NCBI RefSeq assembly: GCF_014931415.1 | Contig: NZ_CP063121.1 | Coordinates: 1,116,001-1,180,000 of the forward strand | Direction of reading: 5' to 3' | DNA from: Haemophilus parainfluenzae | Lineage (GTDB): Bacteria > Pseudomonadota > Gammaproteobacteria > Enterobacterales > Pasteurellaceae | Length of the DNA: 64,000 bases | Shown: piece after piece, positions 57,859 to 64,000 of the stretch | How positions within the stretch are numbered: the first letter of the stretch is position 1 | Layout: the number at the start of each line of letters is the position of its first letter | Notes under the pieces: model-generated | What the model saw: only the letters and a program-made list of their open reading frames with translations | Told to the model about the DNA's origin: nothing | The model's database searches: none | Position numbers and translations under genes: made by a program

Positions 57859-58419
57859 ATGAAAAAAATTATGCTTTTGAGTACAGTGATGGGCAGTTTA
57901 ATCTCAATCAATGCATTCGCGCACAATATCCAACCAAATCAACTTTTAGCCAATGTAACGGTTTCGGATAAAGGCGAAATCACTTTAAATGGCAATGATG
58001 TAGCGTATAAATCGTGGAGCTCAACGGCATTACCTGGCAAAGTCCGTGTGATTCAGCATATTGCAGGTAGAAGTGCGGCAAAAGAGAAAAATCAAGCGAT
58101 GATCGAAGCCATCAAAGCTGCTCATTTTAACCAAGCCAAATATCAAACCACGACCATTATTAATGCTGATGATGCCGTTGTGGGCACGGGTATGTTTGTG
58201 AAAAGTAGCGCAGAAAAAGGCAAAAAAGAAAATGCCCATAGCCAAGTGATTTTAGATGATAAAAGTGCGGTCAAAAATGCGTGGGGATTACGTGAAAAAG
58301 ACAGCGTGATTATTTTGCTTGATAAAACCGGCAAGGTGCAATTTGTGAAAGAAGGTAAATTGACGGATGATGAAGTCAAAGAAGTGATTTCACGTGCAAC
58401 AGCATTAATGGCGAAGTAA
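57859..58419 (+). CDS. ytfJ: YtfJ family periplasmic protein
   Basis: A 186-residue exported protein with a signal peptide (ending NAFA-HN). The YtfJ thioredoxin-like fold is suggested by [75 protein letters not shown] and [28 protein letters not shown]. No CxxC is present, so it is probably not redox-active. The role is unknown. An uptake sequence lies within (about 58263). Confidence 0.85.
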   Translation: MKKIMLLSTVMGSLISINAFAHNIQPNQLLANVTVSDKGEITLNGNDVAYKSWSSTALPGKVRVIQHIAGRSAAKEKNQAMIEAIKAAHFNQAKYQTTTIINADDAVVGTGMFVKSSAEKGKKENAHSQVILDDKSAVKNAWGLREKDSVIILLDKTGKVQFVKEGKLTDDEVKEVISRATALMAK

Positions 58420-58428
58420 TAGAGTAAT

Positions 58429-58454
58429 AAGCGGAAGTTCTCTTCCGCTTTTTT
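58429..58454 (+). terminator. terminator of ytfJ
   Basis: AAGCGGAAG, TTCT loop, CTTCCGCTT, then T residues. It also touches the stop codon of the convergent anti-sigma gene. Confidence 0.9.
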
Positions 58455-58620
58455 ATCCTTTGAAATCCTTCATTAATTTTCTCAATGTGCCACAATTTCG
58501 TTGAAATTTACGGCAATGTGTACAGATGGCAAGATGCAAATTGAGCCCAATTTTTTCTTTAGTCATTAATGAGCGTTCTTGCGCATCTGAAATGAGTCGA
58601 GTCGCTTGGCGACATTTCAT
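58453..58620 (-). CDS. short zinc-finger anti-sigma factor
   Basis: A 55-residue frame starting MKCRQATRLISDAQERSLMTKEKIGLNLHLAICTHCRKF. The pattern Cys, then H-x3-C-x2-C (HLAICTHC) is that of zf-HC2 anti-sigma domains; there is no membrane helix, so it should be soluble. AAGGAG lies eight bases before the ATG, and the gene starts 11 bases after the sigma factor stop, as expected for a sigma/anti-sigma pair. It is easily missed because of its length. Confidence 0.75.
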   Translation of the reverse strand: MKCRQATRLISDAQERSLMTKEKIGLNLHLAICTHCRKFQRNCGTLRKLMKDFKG

Positions 58621-58631
58621 AAAATCACTCC

Positions 58632-59180
58632 TTAAAGTTTATGAGATAAGCAGTTTTGAAGTTGTAAGCGAGCACGATAGAGTGTCGTGTGCAAGTTACT
58701 TATGCTTAGTTGATTTTCTTGGCAAATTTCTTCGGAAGATAATTCCAAAAACTCTCTCATCATAAAAATCTTGGCTTGTTTGGCTGGCAGGCAAGTTAAG
58801 CAAGTTTCAAAAATCAGCCAGAATTCTTCAGAATAGACCGCACTTTCGCTCAGTTCGAGATCGAGTGGAGAATGTTCAGCTTTCCAGTGGCCCCCTTCAT
58901 CAAAGAAATGATTAGTTTGTTCTTCATCTTCAATTTCGGTTTCTAGCACTAATTTGCCTTTCTGACGAAGAAAATCAATGATTTTATTTTTTAAGATAGC
59001 AAAGACCCAGGTCTTAAATGCCGCTTGTCGTTTAAATTGCTCAAGATGGTTAAATGCACTTAAAAAACTCTCTTGCACCAAATCTTCAGCTAATACAGAA
59101 TCGCCCACCTGTAATGTGGCAAATTTCAGCATTTGCTCTCTAATTTGAGCCAAGTCTTTATTGGAAATTCCAGTTTTCAT
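58632..59180 (-). CDS. ECF-type RNA polymerase sigma factor
   Basis: A 182-residue sigma factor like H. influenzae HI1459. Region 2: VQESFLSAFNHLEQFKRQAAFKTWVFAILKNKIIDFLRQKGK. Region 4: FETCLTCLPAKQAKIFMMREFLELSSEEICQENQLSISNLHTTLYRARLQLQNCL. It is followed by its anti-sigma gene and is divergent from a methionine-rich protein gene that carries an ECF-like promoter. Confidence 0.92.
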   Translation of the reverse strand: MKTGISNKDLAQIREQMLKFATLQVGDSVLAEDLVQESFLSAFNHLEQFKRQAAFKTWVFAILKNKIIDFLRQKGKLVLETEIEDEEQTNHFFDEGGHWKAEHSPLDLELSESAVYSEEFWLIFETCLTCLPAKQAKIFMMREFLELSSEEICQENQLSISNLHTTLYRARLQLQNCLSHKL

Positions 59181-59199
59181 ATTTTTTCCTTGAAAAAAG

Positions 59200-59227
59200 T
59201 GTAAGAAATAGATTTCTCATTCGTCTA
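59200..59227 (+). promoter_or_regulatory. ECF-type promoter of the methionine-rich protein gene
   Basis: TGTAAG (59200-59205), a 16-base spacer and CGTCTA (59222-59227). TGTAA...CGTCTA with this spacing is a typical ECF sigma signature. It faces rightward, so the neighbouring sigma factor probably drives 59293-59634. Confidence 0.6.
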
Positions 59228-59292
59228 ATGATAATGAAAGGGGAAACCTTTCCATCCAATGCTAATTATTCACAAATTAAGGAAGATTCAAA

Positions 59293-59634
59293 ATGAAAAA
59301 TATTACTTCAAAAACAACCTTTACTGCTATTGCTGCACTTTTCTTCGCAACCAGTCTTTATGCGACCGATATGAAATCTAATGAAATGTCGATGGCAAAA
59401 GATTCCATGCCGATGACAAAAGATTCCATGCCGATGACAAAAGACGCTATGCCAATGCAAAATGACAAAATGGCATCTGATGGGATGATGAAATCTCATG
59501 ATATGAAATCTCACGACATGAAAATGGATAATATGAAATCAGAAGGAATGAAATCTGATGATATGAAAACAAAAGAAATGAAAGCAAAAGAAATGAAGAA
59601 AAAAGCAAAAACAATGGAAAAACCGAAAATGTAA
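59293..59634 (+). CDS. exported methionine-rich MxKDx-repeat protein
   Basis: A 113-residue protein with a signal peptide (ending LYA-TD) and a mature part made of repeats such as DSMPMTK, KSHDM and KSEGM; roughly a quarter of residues are Met and another large share Lys. This is the pentapeptide MXKDX repeat type. Met-rich periplasmic proteins bind copper(I), so metal sequestration is a reasonable inference. No DUF692/DoxX partner genes, often found with it elsewhere, are adjacent. Confidence 0.8.
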   Translation: MKNITSKTTFTAIAALFFATSLYATDMKSNEMSMAKDSMPMTKDSMPMTKDAMPMQNDKMASDGMMKSHDMKSHDMKMDNMKSEGMKSDDMKTKEMKAKEMKKKAKTMEKPKM

Positions 59635-59651
59635 TGCTTTCTTCTTAAAAG

Positions 59652-59683
59652 AAAAACTGCGGTCAATTTGACCGCAGTTTTTG
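59652..59683. terminator. bidirectional terminator before cysS
   Basis: AAAAACTGCGGTCAA and TTGACCGCAGTTTTT pair over their whole length; it separates the methionine-rich gene from the convergent cysS. Confidence 0.92.
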
Positions 59684-59696
59684 TATCAAAGTGAGA

Positions 59697-61076
59697 TTAT
59701 TGTTTACGCCACGTCGTGCCGTTAGGGCCGTCTTCTAACACAATTCCCATTGCAGTGAGTTCATTACGAGCCGCATCTGCAGCAGCCCAATCTTTAGCAG
59801 CACGCGCTTCGTTGCGTTGTTTGATGAGCGCTTCAATTTTTGCGACTTCATCATCGTCAGAGCCCGCTTGTAAGAATTTTTCTGGATCTTGTTGAAGTAA
59901 ACCTAAGATACCCGCTAATTCACGTAAACGAGCAGCAAGACCATTGGCTTTTTCTGTATCTTCAGTTTTCAATTTATTGATTTCACGAGCCATTTCAAAT
60001 AAGACAGAAAGGGCATTCGGTGTATTGAAATCATCATCCATTGCCTCACGGAAGGCTTCCACAAAATTTTCACCACCAAAAGCAACCGCACTTTGATCGG
60101 TGCCACGTAAAGCGGTGTACAAACGTTCTAATGCACTTTGTGCTAAATTCAGGTTTTCTTCACTATAATTGAGTTGGCTGCGATAGTGTGCTGTTAATAA
60201 GAAATAACGCACCGCTTCTGCATTGTAGTGGTTTAATACATCACGAATAGTGAAGAAGTTGCCGAGGGATTTCGACATTTTTTCTTTATCTACCATAATC
60301 ATGCCAGAATGGATCCAATAATTCACATATTGGCCCCCATGAGCACAGCAAGATTGGGCGATTTCATTTTCGTGATGCGGGAACATTAGGTCAGAACCGC
60401 CACCGTGAATATCAAAATGTTCGCCAAGTTGTTTGCAGTTCATTGCTGAACATTCAATGTGCCAACCTGGACGGCCCGCACCCCATGGTGATGGCCAGCT
60501 TGGTTCGTTTTCTTTCGACATTTTCCAAAGCACGAAATCCATTGGGTTTTTCTTGATTTCATTAATTTCAATACGTGCACCGGCTTGTAATTGGTCGAGA
60601 TCTTGGCGCGATAATTTGCCGTATTCTTTAAAGCTTTCCACATCAAACATCACGTCGCCATTGTCTGCAACATAAGCATGGCCACGAGCAATCAATTTTT
60701 CCACAATTTCAATAATTTCAGGGATATGGTGTGTTGCACGAGGCTCAAAATCAGGGCGTAATACGTTTAATGCATCAAAATCTTTATACATTTCTTGCAC
60801 CATACGATCCACAAGTTGATCGCAGGTTTCTTTGTTTTCTAATGCACGTTTAATGATTTTATCGTCTACATCCGTGATATTACGCACATAAGTCAAATCG
60901 TAGCCTAAAGAGCGTAAATAGCGAGCAATCACATCAAAACATACAAAGGTACGGCCGTGGCCAATATGGCATAAATCGTAAACGGTCACGCCGCACACAT
61001 ACATACCCACTTTTCCTTCATGGATAGGTTTGAACACTTCTTTTTCTCGAGTGAGGGTATTAAAGATCTTTAACAT
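59697..61076 (-). CDS. cysS: cysteinyl-tRNA synthetase
   Basis: A 459-residue class I synthetase: [19 protein letters not shown] (HIGH motif and first zinc Cys), [14 protein letters not shown] (zinc ligands), [41 protein letters not shown] (KMSKS). The start at 61076 (MLKIFNTL) fits the family; an upstream in-frame extension of 11 codons is rejected. Confidence 0.97.
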   Translation of the reverse strand: MLKIFNTLTREKEVFKPIHEGKVGMYVCGVTVYDLCHIGHGRTFVCFDVIARYLRSLGYDLTYVRNITDVDDKIIKRALENKETCDQLVDRMVQEMYKDFDALNVLRPDFEPRATHHIPEIIEIVEKLIARGHAYVADNGDVMFDVESFKEYGKLSRQDLDQLQAGARIEINEIKKNPMDFVLWKMSKENEPSWPSPWGAGRPGWHIECSAMNCKQLGEHFDIHGGGSDLMFPHHENEIAQSCCAHGGQYVNYWIHSGMIMVDKEKMSKSLGNFFTIRDVLNHYNAEAVRYFLLTAHYRSQLNYSEENLNLAQSALERLYTALRGTDQSAVAFGGENFVEAFREAMDDDFNTPNALSVLFEMAREINKLKTEDTEKANGLAARLRELAGILGLLQQDPEKFLQAGSDDDEVAKIEALIKQRNEARAAKDWAAADAARNELTAMGIVLEDGPNGTTWRKQ

Positions 61077-61183
61077 ATTTTTTCTCTTCTGATTGGAATC
61101 CGACCGCACTTTTTCTGCTCATGGTGGCACTTTCTCGCCATTTGTGGAATAATGAATACCTTAATTTTCAAGAGGAAAACAAC

Positions 61184-61693
61184 ATGGTTACATTACACAC
61201 AAATTTTGGCGATATTAAAATTAAACTTGATTTTGATAAAGCGCCAATCACCGCAGAAAACTTTTTAAATTATTGTAAAAACGGTTTCTATAATAACACA
61301 ATTTTCCACCGTGTTATTGATGGATTTATGATCCAAGGTGGTGGTATGGAAAGCGGAATGCGTGAAAAAGCAACAAACGCACCGATCCAAAATGAAGCTA
61401 ACAATCGTTTAAGCAATAAACGTGGCACAATCGCCATGGCGCGTACCTCTGATCCACATTCTGCAACGGCACAATTCTTTATTAACGTGGCAGATAATGA
61501 CTTCTTAAACTACCGTTCAAAAGAGATGTTTGGCCGTGAAGTCGTGCAAGAATGGGGCTATGCCGTATTCGGTGAAGTGGTTGAAGGCATGGATGTGGTT
61601 GATAAAATCAAGAAAGTAAAAACCGGCAATAAAGGTTTCCACCAAGACGTTCCAACAGAAGATGTCGTGATTACATCAGTTTCTGTAGAATAA
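61184..61693 (+). CDS. ppiB: peptidyl-prolyl cis-trans isomerase B
   Basis: A 169-residue cytoplasmic cyclophilin: [79 protein letters not shown] and [17 protein letters not shown]. It has no signal peptide. The start at 61184 has AAGAGG upstream; 21 in-frame codons before it are rejected. Divergent from cysS as in other Pasteurellaceae. Confidence 0.95.
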   Translation: MVTLHTNFGDIKIKLDFDKAPITAENFLNYCKNGFYNNTIFHRVIDGFMIQGGGMESGMREKATNAPIQNEANNRLSNKRGTIAMARTSDPHSATAQFFINVADNDFLNYRSKEMFGREVVQEWGYAVFGEVVEGMDVVDKIKKVKTGNKGFHQDVPTEDVVITSVSVE

Positions 61694-61700
61694 TTAATTC

Positions 61701-61735
61701 GGTGTGTGGATGCGTAATCTACACACCTTTTTTTC
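61701..61735 (+). terminator. terminator of ppiB
   Basis: GGTGTGT and ACACACC pair, followed by seven T residues. Confidence 0.88.
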
Positions 61736-61752
61736 TTAAGTGAAATAACACG

Positions 61753-62541
61753 ATGCCTTTCTTCGATACACATACCCATCTTGATTATCTTCATCATGAT
61801 ACTGGTGAGCCATTAGCTCAGCTGGTGGATAACGCTAAGCAAGCTGATGTGCAGAAAATCTTGATTGTGGCGGTAAAAGAGTCGGATTTTAAAACGATCC
61901 AAAATATGACCGTACTTTTTCCTGAGCATCTTTATTGTGGACTTGGATTACATCCTCTTTATATCAAAGAGCATCAAGAGCATGATTTAGAGATATTGGA
62001 TGCGGCATTATCCGTTCGTAATCAAAATTGTACAGCCGTAGCAGAAATAGGCTTAGAATGTGCGATTCCAGATTTATTAACGGATGAATTATGGCAAAAG
62101 CAGCAGCACTTTTTGGAAAGTCAGCTTTATTTAGCGAAGAAATACAATCTGTCGATCAATTTACATAGTCGTAAATCCCACGAGCAATTATTCCGCTTTT
62201 TGAAACAGGCTAATTTGACAAAATGTGGTGTGGTGCATGGTTTTTCAGGAAGTTACGATCAAGCAAAACGATTTGTGGATTTAGGCTATAAAATTGGCGT
62301 AGGCGGCACTATTACTTATGAACGCGCGAATAAAACGCGCCAAGCGATTGCGAAGTTGCCATTAGAGGCGTTGGTGTTAGAAACGGATACACCAGATATG
62401 CCGGTGTTTGGTTTTCAAGGACAACCTAATCGACCAGAACGGATTGTTCACACCTTTGAGGCGTTATGTCGTTTAAGAAGCGAAAATGCTGAAGTGATTA
62501 AAGAAACGGCTTGGCAGAATAGCTTAACCTTATTCGGTTAA
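61753..62541 (+). CDS. TatD-family metal-dependent hydrolase (YjjV-like)
   Basis: A 262-residue TIM-barrel hydrolase. Metal-binding FFDTHTHLDYL at the start, GLGLHPLYIKEH, AVAEIGLECA, INLHSRKSHEQLFRFL, GVVHGFSGSYDQAKRFVDLGYKIGVGG and LETDTPDMPVFG with catalytic Asp. Members are 3'-5' exonucleases or deoxyribonucleases. The YjjV subgroup fits best. Its 3' end overlaps the convergent nrdG by four bases. Confidence 0.9.
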   Translation: MPFFDTHTHLDYLHHDTGEPLAQLVDNAKQADVQKILIVAVKESDFKTIQNMTVLFPEHLYCGLGLHPLYIKEHQEHDLEILDAALSVRNQNCTAVAEIGLECAIPDLLTDELWQKQQHFLESQLYLAKKYNLSINLHSRKSHEQLFRFLKQANLTKCGVVHGFSGSYDQAKRFVDLGYKIGVGGTITYERANKTRQAIAKLPLEALVLETDTPDMPVFGFQGQPNRPERIVHTFEALCRLRSENAEVIKETAWQNSLTLFG

Positions 62542-63005
62542 ACCTTAAAACGATAAATCACTTGATTGGCTGAACCACGCCAAACTAAGCTTGGGTCAGC
62601 CTGTTCTTGTATAAATTTTCCATCAATGAGCACGTCAATATAAGGCAACATTTGACGTTGATAATCATCAAGTTCGTCGAGTTTATATCCCGTCCACACC
62701 CAAATGTCCTTATCGGGGCATTCTTTTTTTACCCGTTTTACAAAAGGAAGTAAAGCTTCAACATTACGAGGATGCATCGGATCCCCACCTGAAAGCGTGA
62801 GCCCTTGACGTTTAATGCGCGTATCTTTTAAATCATTGATAATCTGTTGTTCCATCGCTTCATCAAATAATACGCCATTATCAAAAGACCAGCTCTTTTG
62901 ATTGTAGCAACCACGGCAACCATGCGTACAACCGCTAACGAAAAGGGTACAACGGGTGCCTTCGCCATTTACAACATCAGTAGGGTAGTATTGGAGATAG
63001 TTCAT
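62538..63005 (-). CDS. nrdG: anaerobic ribonucleotide reductase activating protein
   Basis: A 155-residue radical-SAM activase that installs the glycyl radical in NrdD. The cluster motif is CTHGCRGCYN, followed by GLTLSGGDPMHPRN and DIWVWTGYKLDEL. The start at 63005 (MNYLQYYPTDVVNGEG) matches known NrdG; a 33-codon upstream extension is rejected. nrdD is not in the window. Confidence 0.96.
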   Translation of the reverse strand: MNYLQYYPTDVVNGEGTRCTLFVSGCTHGCRGCYNQKSWSFDNGVLFDEAMEQQIINDLKDTRIKRQGLTLSGGDPMHPRNVEALLPFVKRVKKECPDKDIWVWTGYKLDELDDYQRQMLPYIDVLIDGKFIQEQADPSLVWRGSANQVIYRFKV

Positions 63006-63068
63006 GGTTTTTGCCTTAAAAGTGCGGTTGATTTTCTCGTCAAATTCACCGAATTGATAAATTAACCT

Positions 63069-63097
63069 TTGCAATACCGAGCCAATTCTTGCATAAT
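63069..63097 (+). promoter_or_regulatory. promoter of the 4.5S RNA gene
   Basis: TTGCAA (63069-63074), a 17-base spacer and CATAAT (63092-63097). The start would be near 63104, giving a leader of about 23 bases before the mature RNA, close to the RNase P-removed leader of E. coli pre-4.5S RNA. Confidence 0.6.
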
Positions 63098-63126
63098 AGC
63101 CCACCTAATCGCATTGCGATATCAAT

Positions 63127-63240
63127 GGAAATCTTCTCGGTCTCTCGCAACGGTGTCCGGTTTACTCGGTCAGGTTCGGAAGAAAGCAGCCAAAGTCGGA
63201 ATTTCTGTGTGCCGAGAATAAGCTGGGAAGATTTCCACCC
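63127..63240 (+). ncRNA. ffs: 4.5S RNA (signal recognition particle RNA)
   Basis: A 114-base RNA whose ends pair (GGAAATCTTC with GAAGATTTCC) and whose apical domain holds the conserved Ffh-binding tract GGTCAGGTTCGGAAGAAAGCAGCC, here with GGAA tetraloop and symmetric and asymmetric internal loops as in E. coli. It binds Ffh to target nascent membrane proteins. No obvious intrinsic terminator follows before cydC. Confidence 0.95.
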
Positions 63241-63258
63241 AACTTATCCTTTCTTATT

Positions 63259-64000
63259 TTACACTCGCTCTACTAATTGTTTGAAGAAACCTTTTTCTAA
63301 TTGCAATAATTCTGCATAAGTGCCTTTTTCAATTAGCTTCGCTTCATCAATCACACAAAGTTCATCAAATTGCTCAATCGCCGTTAAGCGGTGAGTCACC
63401 ATAATTAAGGTTTTATTTTCAGCATGGGCAAGAATTAAACGCAGAATTTGGCGTTCAGTTTCGCGGTCTAAACCTTCAGTTGGCTCATCTAATAATAAAA
63501 TTGGCGCATCATTAAGCAAAATACGCGCTAAGCCTAAACGACGCTGTTCTCCACCAGATAGTGGACGACCGCCATCACCTAACCAAATATCTAAGCCTTG
63601 TTCTTGTTCCAACAATTTGCCTAAACCAACTTGATTTAACACCTCGATCATTTTTTCATCAGGAATATTGACCGCACTTGCGAATTGCAGATTTTGACGA
63701 AGTGTATCGCTAAATACATGAACACGTTGCGTTAAAAAGCAGAATTGGCTGCGTAATGTATTTTCTGCATAATCAGCAATTGGCTTGCCAGCAAGGAATA
63801 ATTCTCCTTGATTGGCATCATAATTACGCACTAAAAGCTGTAATAGCGTAGATTTTCCGCTACCTGTTTTACCTAAAATTGCGACTTTTTTACCTTTTTG
63901 AATGGTTAAATTCAAATTTTCTAAAGCACGATTTTGACGTTCAGGATAAGTGAAAGAAAGATCTTTCGCTTCAATTAATGTTGTGGCGTTTTGATCGAAC
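63259..64000 (-). CDS. cydC: glutathione/cysteine exporter subunit CydC, C-terminal part
   Basis: The 3' 247 codons of a leftward ABC exporter gene that continues past the window end. Visible: IEAKDLSFTYPERQNRALENLNLTIQKGKKVAILGKTGSGKSTLLQLL (Walker A), FLTQRVHVFSDTLRQNL (Q-loop), LSGGEQRRLGLARILLNDAPILLLDEPTEGLDRETE (signature and Walker B) and MVTHRLTAIEQFDEL. The QRVHVFSDTLR and LGDGGRPLSGGEQ tracts match CydC rather than CydD or MsbA. CydDC exports thiols needed for cytochrome bd assembly. Confidence 0.85.
   Translation of the reverse strand, partial: FDQNATTLIEAKDLSFTYPERQNRALENLNLTIQKGKKVAILGKTGSGKSTLLQLLVRNYDANQGELFLAGKPIADYAENTLRSQFCFLTQRVHVFSDTLRQNLQFASAVNIPDEKMIEVLNQVGLGKLLEQEQGLDIWLGDGGRPLSGGEQRRLGLARILLNDAPILLLDEPTEGLDRETERQILRLILAHAENKTLIMVTHRLTAIEQFDELCVIDEAKLIEKGTYAELLQLEKGFFKQLVERV

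Overview
The window is chromosomal DNA of a Pasteurellaceae bacterium, most likely a Haemophilus (H. parainfluenzae or a close relative). Support: many copies of the Haemophilus DNA uptake sequence AAGTGCGGT, often as inverted pairs that serve as terminators; low G+C; a Haemophilus-type dcw cluster; and a gmhA/artPIQM/periplasmic DNA ligase neighbourhood like that of H. influenzae. All identifications were read from the sequence and from memory of protein families; no database search was run.

Layout. (1) 1-15758: one end of an integrative and conjugative element (ICE) of the ICEHin1056/PFGI-1 type, abutting the 3' end of a tRNA-Leu gene. Nearly all genes point left. From the attachment end they are parA, dnaB, parB, DUF2857, an STY4528-type replication protein, TIGR03761, DUF3158, ssb, a lipoprotein, topB, DUF3577, DUF3560, a radC-like gene, a small ICE protein and traX, with one rightward gene that resembles plasmid fertility-inhibition factors. 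Its noncoding gaps are rich in structure: leaders in which the ribosome-binding site has a matched antisense copy, four 36-bp hairpin repeats, an iteron-like block inside the replication gene, and two diverged copies of a structured element. (2) 15759-16078: a tRNA-Gly/Cys/Leu operon and its promoter. (3) 16287-22515: core genes metB, trxA, ATP-dependent DNA ligase, gmhA and the arginine transporter artPIQM. (4) 22553-33995: an accessory island with a WYL regulator and three operons: a 5'-nucleotidase-like protein, Sir2, an OGFr-like protein and an unknown; an FtsK-gamma-like protein, Sir2, PP2C and two DUF262 proteins; and a double AAA+ ATPase. Each operon has the same 22-base operator at the same distance from its -10 element. 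(5) 34039-36105: a small zinc-ribbon membrane protein and cstA. (6) 36188-54473: the complete division and cell-wall cluster mraZ to lpxC. (7) 54546-64000: ushA, pheA, a PhnA-like gene, ytfJ, an ECF sigma/anti-sigma pair with a methionine-rich target gene, cysS, ppiB, a TatD-family hydrolase, nrdG, 4.5S RNA, and the 3' part of cydC.

Most notable. The island in (4) looks like one coordinately controlled stress or defence system. In the ICE, the co-varying ribosome-binding-site mimics and the iterons inside a replication gene look new to me. PBP3 carries Ala511 and Lys526, positions associated with reduced beta-lactam susceptibility in Haemophilus.
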